This document shows, piece after piece, positions 43,871-52,597 of a DNA stretch of 58,952 nucleotides. Under the pieces are notes generated by a model that saw nothing but the letters and a program-made list of their open reading frames with translations, was not told the origin of the DNA and did not search any database. A program made the position numbers and the translations under genes. Source of the stretch: Bacteroidota bacterium (GTDB lineage: Bacteria > Bacteroidota > Bacteroidia > Bacteroidales > JACABE01); NCBI GenBank assembly GCA_013377005.1, contig JACABE010000009.1, positions 47,253 to 106,204 on the forward strand. Direction: 5' to 3'. How positions within the stretch are numbered: the stretch's first letter is position 1; each line of letters opens with the position of its first letter.

Positions 43871-43907
43871 AAAAAACCTGGTCAGGTTTTAAAAATCTGA
43901 CCAGGTT
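43871..43907 (-). terminator. Intrinsic terminator of proS
   Basis: AACCTGGTCAG (43875-43885) pairs with CTGACCAGGTT (43897-43907). On the minus strand the stem is followed by T's (A's at 43871-43876). The ACCTGxTCAGGT-type palindrome also recurs as an intergenic element in related genomes, so it may be a repeat doing terminator duty. Confidence 0.75.
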
Positions 43908-43931
43908 AAATAGAGTTAATATCATTAAATA

Positions 43932-45404
43932 TTAATATGATTTTGCAAAAACTACTCTTTGTGTTGATGGCTTGCCGGAAAAAATACACTTCCCGTTTTC
44001 CTTTGGATTGTTTAAAGGTATAGTTCGAATTGTAGCTTTGGTTTCCTCTTTTATTTTAAGTTCAGTTTCTGTAGTGCCATCCCAATGTGCCAATACAAAT
44101 CCGCCTTTATTCTCAATGGCATCTTTAAATTCATCCCAGTTATCTACTTTATAAGTTGACATATCCCTGAAATTCAATGCTTTTTGATAAAGATTATTTT
44201 GAATAGATTCCAGTAAATGTTCTACTTTATTTTCAATGTCTATTTGTTGATAAATAGCTTTTTCCATAGTATCACGACGTGCAACCTCAATAGTTCCTTC
44301 TTCTAAATCACGTGGACCAAGAGCTAAACGTAAAGGAACACCCTTGAATTCATATTCAGCAAATTTCCAACCTGGTTTGTATGTATCTCTGTTATCGTAT
44401 TTAACACTAATTCCTTTGGCTTCAATTGCTTTTTTGATTTCTTCTGCTTTCAAAGAAATCTGAGCCAACTGTTCGTCATTTTTATAAATGGGAACAATTA
44501 CTACTTGTATAGGTGCTAATTTTGGAGGCAAAACCAATCCGTTATCATCAGAATGAGCCATTACCAATGCACCCATCAATCGTGTGGAGACGCCCCAGGA
44601 GGTTGCCCACACATATTCCTGTTTATTTTCTTTTGTCAGGAATTTTACATCAAAAGCTTTTGCAAAATTTTGTCCAAGAAAATGTGAAGTTCCTGCCTGT
44701 AAAGCCTTTCCATCCTGCATCAAAGCTTCTATGCAAAAAGTTTCGATAGCACCTGCAAAGCGTTCATTGGCAGTTTTTACACCTTTCAAAACAGGAACTG
44801 CCATAAAATTTTCCGCAAAAGTAGCATACACATCGAGCATTTTACGGGTTTCTTCCAAAGCTTCATCTTGTGTAGCATGAGCAGTATGTCCTTCCTGCCA
44901 TAAAAATTCTGCAGTGCGTAAAAACAAACGAGTTCGCATTTCCCATCTTACCACATTGGCCCATTGATTAACTAATATCGGCAAATCTCTGTATGACTGA
45001 ATCCAGTTACGGTAAGTATCCCAGATAATAGTTTCGGAAGTAGGACGTACAATTAATTCTTCTTCTAATTTAGCAGTCTCATCCACTACTATTTTCCCAT
45101 TTTCATCAGTTTTAAGACGATAATGAGTAACTACGGCACATTCTTTAGCAAATCCTTCGACATGGCTTGCTTCTTTTGTAAAAAAAGACTTTGGTATAAA
45201 CAATGGGAAATATGCATTCTGATGACCCGTTTCTTTAAACATTTTATCTAAAGCAGCTTGCATTTTTTCCCAAATAGCATAGCCGTAAGGTTTAATTACC
45301 ATGCAACCTCTAACTGCTGAATTCTCAGCCAAATCAGCTTTAATTACCAATTCATTGTACCATTGAGAATAATTATCTGCTCTTTTAGTGAAATCTTTTG
45401 CCAT
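43932..45404 (-). CDS. proS: Prolyl-tRNA synthetase (short, archaeal/eukaryotic-like type)
   Basis: A 490-residue class II synthetase charging tRNA-Pro. The form lacks the editing insertion of the long bacterial type and has the extra C-terminal zinc-binding-like domain. Seen: '[20 protein letters not shown]' (about 40-59), motif 2 region '[20 protein letters not shown]' (about 149-168), '[18 protein letters not shown]', and '[19 protein letters not shown]'. The anticodon-binding domain has '[11 protein letters not shown]' and '[20 protein letters not shown]'. The C-terminus ends 'VVFAKSY', the terminal tyrosine usual for this type. Confidence 0.95.
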   Translation of the reverse strand: MAKDFTKRADNYSQWYNELVIKADLAENSAVRGCMVIKPYGYAIWEKMQAALDKMFKETGHQNAYFPLFIPKSFFTKEASHVEGFAKECAVVTHYRLKTDENGKIVVDETAKLEEELIVRPTSETIIWDTYRNWIQSYRDLPILVNQWANVVRWEMRTRLFLRTAEFLWQEGHTAHATQDEALEETRKMLDVYATFAENFMAVPVLKGVKTANERFAGAIETFCIEALMQDGKALQAGTSHFLGQNFAKAFDVKFLTKENKQEYVWATSWGVSTRLMGALVMAHSDDNGLVLPPKLAPIQVVIVPIYKNDEQLAQISLKAEEIKKAIEAKGISVKYDNRDTYKPGWKFAEYEFKGVPLRLALGPRDLEEGTIEVARRDTMEKAIYQQIDIENKVEHLLESIQNNLYQKALNFRDMSTYKVDNWDEFKDAIENKGGFVLAHWDGTTETELKIKEETKATIRTIPLNNPKENGKCIFSGKPSTQRVVFAKSY

Positions 45405-45534
45405 TTTTCTTTACTTTGGTATAAAATTTGTTCTAATTAATTGAATTTTTTCATTAAATGAAGTGGCAAAATTAAAAAATATAAACATAAGATTCACAAT
45501 ATTTAAAATAATAAAAATCAGGGAGGATTAAATT

Positions 45535-47211
45535 ATGAAAACCCTAATAAAAATTGCAGTAATTCCATTGTTCATGCTTACAGCCTGTACTTCTGCAACT
45601 CAGCTTTCATCAGCTTACGATGATGATGGTGTGTATTCGTCAAAAAAAACAAAACCAGCAGTTGCTCAAACACAAACTGTTATTGAAAAACAAACCATAA
45701 CAGAACAACAGAATAAAGATTACAAGGAGCTTACTCCAAAATCATATAATACAGAGGATGTTGCTGATAAATCTCAAATGAGCTATGATAAATACAAACA
45801 AAGTCAAGCTGAAAATACCAATAATGTAGTAGATAATAGTAATTCGACGCAAACAGAAAATATTAACAATCAAGAAAATCAAAATTATTCCAATTATGAT
45901 GCTGATGATTATTATGATTATGGTTACTCTTCACGCTTAAGAAGATTTCATAACCCATGTCACTTTTCAAGCTATTATGATGATTACTATACCAATATGT
46001 ATTGGTACAACTATGACCCATTCTATTATGGAACAAGCATTTATATGGGTTATAATTGGTGGGGACCAACTTATTCTTACTACAATCCTTATTATTACAA
46101 TAACTGGGGCTGGAATTTAGGATTTGGACTTGGACTTGGCTGGGGATATTATGGAATGGGTTATTATGGATGGAGTTCTCCATATTTTTATGCAGGAAAT
46201 TATTATAATTACGGTTACGGACATGGTCATGGGCATGATGATATTTGGGCATCTAATTACAATAACTCTTCTTCTAGTTATTATGGTTCAAGGAATTATA
46301 TTGGAGCTTCCAATGGCTCAACAACTCCTGCAAGAGGTACGGCAACGAATAATTTAGGTGCAAAAAGCAATGCAGATTCACGTATTAATTCTATTGATAA
46401 TACTTTGAAAAGAATTGATAATAATACAAATAGCGATATTAAAAGAATTCCTTCTGGCTCCGATGTTAGTAAAACGCCTACAGATATTACGCATAATAAA
46501 GAAATTACACCAACTAATTCAACAACAAAAACAATTGGAAATCAAGATAGAAGCATATCTCCAAATCCAATAAACAACGAAAGAAAAGTTGAACAAAATT
46601 TCACAAAAGATGAAAGTCAAAAAAATACATCAAGAAGCTACAACTCACCTAATAATCAAACTAATCCAGCTTCTCGTATTAACAACTATCAAAGATACAG
46701 TCGATCAAATCAAGAAAAGCAAATAGATAAACCTGCTAATCAAAACGGATCTACACCAATTAATACATACAATTATCGCGATCCAAAGTCGTATAGTTCT
46801 CCAAGTTATTCACAACCACGCTCAAGCCAAGAATTTGAAGCTCCAAAATACAAGAGCGAAAGAAATTATGGTACAAAGCCGGAACAAACAAAACCTTCTA
46901 ATTATCAAGAAACAACAAAAACAAATTACAATAATAATAACAACAATATTAACAGAAACTACAGTACTCCATCAAATAATACTCAAAATAGAAATTATAC
47001 GCAACCTGCTAATAATGAAAATAGGAATCATTATACACAGCCTGCTAATAATAATGAAAACAGAAATTATTCACAACCTTCAAACAATAATAATTATAGT
47101 GCTCCTACACCAAGTCGTTCTACTTATACCCCTCCACCATCCAATTCTGGAAGTAATAACTCAAGGTCAAGTGGTAGTAGCTCAGGTTCAGAAAATCAGA
47201 GAAGAAGATAA
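45535..47211 (+). CDS. Low-complexity Tyr/Asn/Ser/Gly-rich lipoprotein
   Basis: A 558-residue lipoprotein: signal peptide with lipobox LTAC and Cys18. Residues about 20-120 are Gln/Asp/Asn-rich. About 120-260 are very rich in Tyr, Trp and Gly ('YYDDYYTNMYWYNYDPFYYG' style), ending in GHGHGHDD. About 260-558 are Asn/Ser/Gln/Pro-rich, with recurring 'NNENRNYxQPxNN' units near 500-530. Such proteins are sometimes labelled vitellogenin-like in Bacteroidota; I know of no tested function. An AGGAGG-like site just before the ATG (CAGGGAGGATTAA) is unusually good for this phylum. The FadL-like gene follows 43 bp later. Confidence 0.75.
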   Translation: MKTLIKIAVIPLFMLTACTSATQLSSAYDDDGVYSSKKTKPAVAQTQTVIEKQTITEQQNKDYKELTPKSYNTEDVADKSQMSYDKYKQSQAENTNNVVDNSNSTQTENINNQENQNYSNYDADDYYDYGYSSRLRRFHNPCHFSSYYDDYYTNMYWYNYDPFYYGTSIYMGYNWWGPTYSYYNPYYYNNWGWNLGFGLGLGWGYYGMGYYGWSSPYFYAGNYYNYGYGHGHGHDDIWASNYNNSSSSYYGSRNYIGASNGSTTPARGTATNNLGAKSNADSRINSIDNTLKRIDNNTNSDIKRIPSGSDVSKTPTDITHNKEITPTNSTTKTIGNQDRSISPNPINNERKVEQNFTKDESQKNTSRSYNSPNNQTNPASRINNYQRYSRSNQEKQIDKPANQNGSTPINTYNYRDPKSYSSPSYSQPRSSQEFEAPKYKSERNYGTKPEQTKPSNYQETTKTNYNNNNNNINRNYSTPSNNTQNRNYTQPANNENRNHYTQPANNNENRNYSQPSNNNNYSAPTPSRSTYTPPPSNSGSNNSRSSGSSSGSENQRRR

Positions 47212-47254
47212 TTTATCAAAAAACTAAAAAAGAAAAACATAAAAATTTTACATC

Positions 47255-48706
47255 ATGAAAAAGATTGTTATCACAATAGTTTTTGCAATAGCAAGTATAT
47301 CAACTATTTTTGCTCAAAATGAAATAGATGCACTTAGATATTCACAAATTTATTATGGAGGAACCGCAAGATCAACTGCTATGGGCGGTGCTTTTGGAGC
47401 TTTAGGTGCTGATTTTTCTTCATTAAGCCAAAATCCCGCAGGCATTGGCTTGTACAAGATTTCTGAATTCACTTTTTCACCGTCATTTTATATTGGTAAA
47501 ACCGAATCCAAATTTATGGATTCTCCTGTAAGAGATGATTATAAATACAATATTAATTTAGGAAATATAGGATTTGTATATACTTTTTTCAAAAGAGGAA
47601 ACTACGTTGAAGAACCAGGGTTTAAATCTGCTCAATTTGGATTTGGTATCAATCGCTTGAACAATTTCAACAACAGAATGGTAATGGAAGGCTTTAATTC
47701 ATCAAGCTCAATGCTTAACCAATATGTTAATTATGCAAATGGATACAATTCAAATAATTTAAACAGTTTTGATACTCGTTTAGCTTATGATACCTATCTT
47801 ATTAATCCTAAAAGTTCAGATTCTTTGCACTATACTTCTGTTGTAAATGGAGATGTAACCCAAAGAAAAACTGTTTCTTCGAGCGGTTCAATGAACGAGG
47901 TGGTAATGTCATTAGGAGGAAATTATAGCGACAAATTATATATTGGAGCTACATTAGGCTTTCCTTTTATTCGTTATTACGAACAATCTACTTATAAAGA
48001 AATGGATACTGTTTCTAATAATAATTTTAATTCTTTTACCGTTTCAGATGATTTAAAAACAACCGGAGCTGGTATCAATTTCAAATTCGGATTAATTTAT
48101 CGTCCTATTGATATGATTAGACTTGGCTTGGCTTTTCACTCTCCAACATATTATTATTCAATGCAAGACGAATACAGTCGCAGAATTGAATCTGATTTGG
48201 CTACAGGAAAATTTTCAGCAAATTCGCCGAAAGGTAGCTTTGAATATGAATTAACTACACCTTTAAGAGTAATTGGAAGTCTTGCATTTGTAATAGGAGA
48301 ATATGGCTTATTAAGTGCTGATTATGAATTTATTGATTACTCAGAGCCTCGTTTAAGAGCAGAAAATACAGATTTTTATGATCAAAATGATGCTATCCAA
48401 ACCAAATATACTACTACTTCAAATATAAGAATTGGAACCGAATGGAGATTAAATCCATTGGCTTTCAGAGCAGGATATGCTATATATGGAAGTCCTTTTA
48501 AATCAGGCATAAATGATGGCAAACGTACAACACTGTCATTCGGCCTTGGATTTAGAGAAAAACAATTCTTTATAGATTTTGCTTATGCTTATACAAAACA
48601 AAGTGAAGATTATTATTTCTATGATCCATCAGTAGTTGCTCTTAGTCCTGTAAAAAATGATTTGAAAGGTAGCAATATTATGATGACAATCGGTTTTAAA
48701 TACTAA
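47255..48706 (+). CDS. Outer membrane transport protein, OmpP1/FadL/TodX family
   Basis: A 483-residue outer-membrane barrel with signal peptide MKKIVITIVFAIASISTIFA. The N-terminal hatch-like segment 'YGGTARSTAMGGAFGALGAD' plus 'FSSLSQNPAGIGLYK' (about 34-68) is the family signature. Alternating strands follow, with 'GAGINFKFGLIYRPIDMIRL' and 'APHSP'-like 'AFHSPTYYYS' in the middle and a last strand 'NIMMTIGFKY' ending in an aromatic residue. The family imports hydrophobic compounds such as fatty acids or aromatics. The preceding lipoprotein gene is probably in the same operon. Confidence 0.88.
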   Translation: MKKIVITIVFAIASISTIFAQNEIDALRYSQIYYGGTARSTAMGGAFGALGADFSSLSQNPAGIGLYKISEFTFSPSFYIGKTESKFMDSPVRDDYKYNINLGNIGFVYTFFKRGNYVEEPGFKSAQFGFGINRLNNFNNRMVMEGFNSSSSMLNQYVNYANGYNSNNLNSFDTRLAYDTYLINPKSSDSLHYTSVVNGDVTQRKTVSSSGSMNEVVMSLGGNYSDKLYIGATLGFPFIRYYEQSTYKEMDTVSNNNFNSFTVSDDLKTTGAGINFKFGLIYRPIDMIRLGLAFHSPTYYYSMQDEYSRRIESDLATGKFSANSPKGSFEYELTTPLRVIGSLAFVIGEYGLLSADYEFIDYSEPRLRAENTDFYDQNDAIQTKYTTTSNIRIGTEWRLNPLAFRAGYAIYGSPFKSGINDGKRTTLSFGLGFREKQFFIDFAYAYTKQSEDYYFYDPSVVALSPVKNDLKGSNIMMTIGFKY

Positions 48707-48773
48707 AATCCTAATACCCGATTAAAAAATTACAAAGTAAGTTTTGTTTTTTATTTTGAAATTTATATTTCCT

Positions 48774-49670
48774 TTATATAAAAAACATTGCTACACCTAT
48801 TACACTAATAATAGCTCCGACAATTTCTTTGGTGCTTACTTTTTGCTTCATTAACATAATAGCAGGAGGTATAATTAAGATAGGAACAATAGACATGATA
48901 GTTGAAGCAATCCCTGCATTTGTATGTTGAACAGCATATAAAGAAAAAGAAACACCTAGAAAAGGACCAAATACCGAACCTATTCCAATTCGTTTCATTG
49001 CTTTTGTATTTTTAAATGCAGCACCAACATTACTCCATTTTTTCCATAAAGTAATTACTAGAGCAAAACCTATAATACCTGTAATAATGCGAATTTGGGT
49101 TGCAGCAAAGGCATTATAGCTTCCCATTCCAACTTTGCTAAATACCAAACCTATTGCTTGCCCAACGGCTCCTAAAAAAGCAAAGAGCAATCCTCGAATA
49201 GAATGAGTGACTGAAAATAATTTTTGTCCACTTTTCCTCGTTAGTATTACTAAGGATATTCCGGTTAAGGTAAGTCCCATTCCCAGCAAATTAAATGGTG
49301 TAAGCGTTTCACCAAGTATCAGCCAACTGATAAAGGCAGTCATGGGTGGTACCAATGTCATAATCAGCATAGCAATACGAGAACCTATGATTGTATAGGA
49401 TTCAAAAAGGAACAAATCGCCCAATACAAAACCAATAAACCCAGATATAGATAGCCAAAGCCAGGCTTTTGGAGAAGCATCTATGGGCAACCATATTCCT
49501 CGTGTTAAATAAGAAAAGATACTTAAATAAACGATTGCCAACATCAATCGAATAAGATTGACTGCTATTGAGCCTACTTTTAAACTCGCCGATTCAAAAG
49601 CCAATGCTGTGGCTGTCCAGCAAAAAGCGGTAAAAAGTGCTGCAAACTCTCCGATATGTGATTGGAACAT
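48774..49670 (-). CDS. EamA-family (DMT) transporter
   Basis: A 298-residue inner-membrane protein with ten predicted helices in two EamA halves (about 8-135 and 155-297). Half 1 has 'AALFTAFCWTATALAFESAS' and 'SRIAMLIMTLVPPMTAFISW' with 'LILGETLTPFNLLGMGLTLT'. Half 2 has 'GLLFAFLGAVGQAIGLVFSK' and 'QHTNAGIASTIMSIVPILII'. Members move small metabolites or drugs; the substrate is unknown. It is convergent with the FadL-like gene. The tag gene lies upstream on the same strand (gap about 57 bp). Confidence 0.88.
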   Translation of the reverse strand: MFQSHIGEFAALFTAFCWTATALAFESASLKVGSIAVNLIRLMLAIVYLSIFSYLTRGIWLPIDASPKAWLWLSISGFIGFVLGDLFLFESYTIIGSRIAMLIMTLVPPMTAFISWLILGETLTPFNLLGMGLTLTGISLVILTRKSGQKLFSVTHSIRGLLFAFLGAVGQAIGLVFSKVGMGSYNAFAATQIRIITGIIGFALVITLWKKWSNVGAAFKNTKAMKRIGIGSVFGPFLGVSFSLYAVQHTNAGIASTIMSIVPILIIPPAIMLMKQKVSTKEIVGAIISVIGVAMFFI

Positions 49671-49727
49671 TTAGTAAGATTAATTTAGAAAGGTTAAAGT
49701 AAAAAAAACTATTTAAAAATAAATAAG

Positions 49728-50294
49728 CTATGTCACCAAAGTATAGCGATAACAGCTCACTAAATGATCATTAACCATTCCGGCTGCCTGCATAAAAGCA
49801 TAACAAATTGTGCTTCCCACGAATTTAAAACCCCGTTTCATTAAATCTTTGCTCATGGCATCCGATTCCAAGGTTTTAGCAGGTATATCGATGAGTTTTT
49901 CCCATTGATTGACAATAGTTTTATGGTTGACGAACTGCCAGATATAATTATCGAAACTACCAAATTCTTTTTGTACTTTTATAAAAGCTTGAGCATTGGT
50001 AACCGATGCATTTATCTTTAGCTTGTTACGAATAATGCCTTGGTCTTGTATTAATGACAATATTTTTGTTTCATCGTATAATGCAATTTTGAGATAGTCG
50101 AAATTATCAAAAGATTTTCGGAAGTTTTCACGTTTATGAAGTATGGTTTTCCAGCTTAATCCAGCCTGAAATGCATCCAGTAATAAAAATTCAAATAGTT
50201 TAGCATCATCATGAACAGCAACTCCCCATTCTTCATCATGGTAAGTATTCATTAATTGGTCGTCTCGGGTCCAGTTACAACGTTGTCTATCCAT
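49728..50294 (-). CDS. tag: DNA-3-methyladenine glycosylase I
   Basis: A 188-residue base-excision repair enzyme removing 3-methyladenine. The start 'RCNWTRDDQLMNTYHDEEWG' (about 4-23) holds zinc-ligand Cys and the YHDxEWG motif; 'LFEFLLLDAFQAGLSWKTIL' (about 33-52), 'HKRENFRKSFDNFD' and 'GFKFVGSTICYAFMQAAGMV' with 'NDH' (about 155-177) complete the family pattern. The length is normal. The direct repeat AAAGGCTAAAGGCTAAAG lies just upstream, near 50325, a simple intergenic feature. Confidence 0.94.
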   Translation of the reverse strand: MDRQRCNWTRDDQLMNTYHDEEWGVAVHDDAKLFEFLLLDAFQAGLSWKTILHKRENFRKSFDNFDYLKIALYDETKILSLIQDQGIIRNKLKINASVTNAQAFIKVQKEFGSFDNYIWQFVNHKTIVNQWEKLIDIPAKTLESDAMSKDLMKRGFKFVGSTICYAFMQAAGMVNDHLVSCYRYTLVT

Positions 50295-50411
50295 TTGTAA
50301 ATGTATAAAGTTTAAAAAGTAAAAAGGCTAAAGGCTAAAGTAAAACAAATCTCTAAGTCTGAATACTAAAGAAAATATTGTATTACATTTTCAAATCACG
50401 AAATTCTAATA

Positions 50412-52442
50412 CTACTTTACAACTTTCAGTGCTTCAGTAGTAGCTTCTATCATTGGTTGGATAGAAATTTCTTTACCAACAGCATTTCTCATCCAATTTT
50501 GAGGAATTACCTTTCCATTAGCATATATTCTCATCACTTCGTCAGCAAAGCTTTTACCTTCTATTTGCTTTTCTATCTGAAAATCTATAAGATGCCCAAC
50601 AGGGTATGCAGATAAATATAGAGGAGCATCTATCATATGTGAATATATAGCAAGAATAGGTTGATCTTTTATTTCGAAAACAGGAGCATAATATTGATTC
50701 CAAACTTCTTTAGCAATTCTGACTACTGTTTCTTTCAACTGAGCAGGAGTAGCATCCGGATGTTGATACAACCATTTCCATACATTCATATCTACCAATG
50801 AAACTCCCATGATTTCGTAACATGCCCAGAAATTATCCAAAGCTGCAGTATGTTTTTTGTTAATATCGTCGTTTTTAATTCCCAACAATTCTAAATCGCG
50901 CTTTTGAAAGATAAATGCAAGTGCTTCAGTAAATGCAGTATTGGGAACGCCATTTAAAATATAATAATCAACATTATGTAAAGAAATAGTTTGCTCAACA
51001 TTATGCCCGAATTCATGTACAGCAATATTGTAACCTTTATAATTCATACCACCAGCACCAATACGTGTACGCAAACGTGCCTTGTCGGATTTCATCTGTG
51101 CTCCCCATGCATGTCCTGCACCCCTTGAAGCATCTACCTTTATTTTTGAAGTAATGAATTCAGCATTTGCTTTGGTAAAACCAAGCTTCAATAAAATGTT
51201 TGGTAAATCATTTTCAAATGCTTCACGAGTTGGATATTTGGCTTTGGTTTTTGCAGTTAATTCATCTTCATTTATAGTGCTACGGGCTTTAAAACCATCG
51301 TACCAAATATCAAATGGTTGTAATTTCCTGCCTAATCTTTTGCTAATTAAAGTTGCAACTTGTTTAACTTGAGGTGTAGAAATAAATTCTATAAATAATT
51401 TTTCAACATCTTCCTGAGGGATTTCCATACCCTGGTCAAATGCACGTTGTATAAAAGTAGGATATTGAGGACTGAATGCATCAACTGCTTTTAATGCTTT
51501 AAAATTGTTGAGTAATTGTAAATAACGAGTATCCGGCTCTGGTTTTACTGCTATTTCTTTATTATTTTCAATAACTTTATTGGTATAAGGGTTCCATTGA
51601 ACTTTATCGTTGTTGATTACATTTGAAGGAATATCCTGATAAATGATGTGTTTCATCACTTCATAAATCATTTGTTGCTTTTCAAAACCAGTTTTTGTGT
51701 AATTTGATTTTAATTCATCACGCAAACCCCAATGGGTAATCAATTTCATATCTTTTGAAAATAAACTTTTACCTTTATTATCCAACAAAAAGCCCATCAT
51801 AATATTATAATCGGAAATATAAGTTTCTGCTGAAGTAGAAGCATCTGCCACTTTTAATAAAACCTCAGCAGGAACACGTGAAGTAAATAAATCACCAATA
51901 CGTGCATAAGCCCATTGTTGACGTGTCCAGCTTTTTCCTAACTCAGTTTTTTCTTTCAATGAATAAAAAGGAAAATTTAATAAAGTAATGAAAGCAACTT
52001 TGTTATTAAACATATCGTCGTTAAAATGAGCAGAAGCATCATAAGCTCCAAATATATCATCAATAGGAAGTAATCTGCCCATATCAAGATGAAGTGGAAG
52101 TTTTAAATCAACACTGATTTTATTATAGTTACCCATTAATATTTCGAGATTAGTTGAAACCTTCTGAAATACAAGATCTAACTCTGATGCGTCATTAATA
52201 AAATTATCCTTACAAAAAGTTTCAAAATCTTTAGGACTTCCATCTTTTGAAGTCCAAAAAGCAGCCGATTGCTGAACACCTTTTGAAATACGAAACTTGT
52301 TTTTTTCTCCATACTTATCAACCAAAGACTGAATAGTATTTTTGATAGTTATTTGAGAAATTGAGCTCATTGTTTGTGCATTGCTAATGAATGAACTAGT
52401 AATAATTATTGCGACAAAAAATAATGTAATAGTTTTTTTCAT
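50412..52442 (-). CDS. Exported zinc metallopeptidase-like protein of unrecognised family
   Basis: A 676-residue exported protein with signal peptide MKKTITLFFVAIIITSSFIS, cut near NAQ. An HExxH zinc motif occurs in 'NIAVHEFGHNVEQTIS' (about 472-487). A possible third ligand glutamate lies about 25-30 residues later in 'NTAFTEALAFIFQKRD', as in gluzincins. The long N-terminal half is helical without a recognised domain; an 'RQQWAYARIGDLFTSRV' stretch is notable. The C-terminal half has 'SAYPVGHLIDFQIEKQIEG', reminiscent of the end of M3/M32-like helical peptidases. The location is probably periplasmic. The substrate is unknown. Confidence 0.75.
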   Translation of the reverse strand: MKKTITLFFVAIIITSSFISNAQTMSSISQITIKNTIQSLVDKYGEKNKFRISKGVQQSAAFWTSKDGSPKDFETFCKDNFINDASELDLVFQKVSTNLEILMGNYNKISVDLKLPLHLDMGRLLPIDDIFGAYDASAHFNDDMFNNKVAFITLLNFPFYSLKEKTELGKSWTRQQWAYARIGDLFTSRVPAEVLLKVADASTSAETYISDYNIMMGFLLDNKGKSLFSKDMKLITHWGLRDELKSNYTKTGFEKQQMIYEVMKHIIYQDIPSNVINNDKVQWNPYTNKVIENNKEIAVKPEPDTRYLQLLNNFKALKAVDAFSPQYPTFIQRAFDQGMEIPQEDVEKLFIEFISTPQVKQVATLISKRLGRKLQPFDIWYDGFKARSTINEDELTAKTKAKYPTREAFENDLPNILLKLGFTKANAEFITSKIKVDASRGAGHAWGAQMKSDKARLRTRIGAGGMNYKGYNIAVHEFGHNVEQTISLHNVDYYILNGVPNTAFTEALAFIFQKRDLELLGIKNDDINKKHTAALDNFWACYEIMGVSLVDMNVWKWLYQHPDATPAQLKETVVRIAKEVWNQYYAPVFEIKDQPILAIYSHMIDAPLYLSAYPVGHLIDFQIEKQIEGKSFADEVMRIYANGKVIPQNWMRNAVGKEISIQPMIEATTEALKVVK

Positions 52443-52581
52443 GATGATTAAATTAAGATTCTTAATCGCAAAATTAGCAAGCTTTTTTGAATAGCAATAC
52501 TTTTAATATTAAAATTTAATAGAACTAGTTGTTCTAATTTTTTATTAATTCTAAAAAAACAATTTTTTTGGTAAAAAATCA

Positions 52582-52589
52582 TAAATTTG
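52582..52589 (+). promoter_or_regulatory. -7 box TAAATTTG of the ClC gene
   Basis: Matches TAnnTTTG only 8 bases before the ATG at 52598. The transcript would thus have almost no leader. This argues against the upstream TTG start at 52568. Confidence 0.5.
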
Positions 52590-52597
52590 CAATTAGA

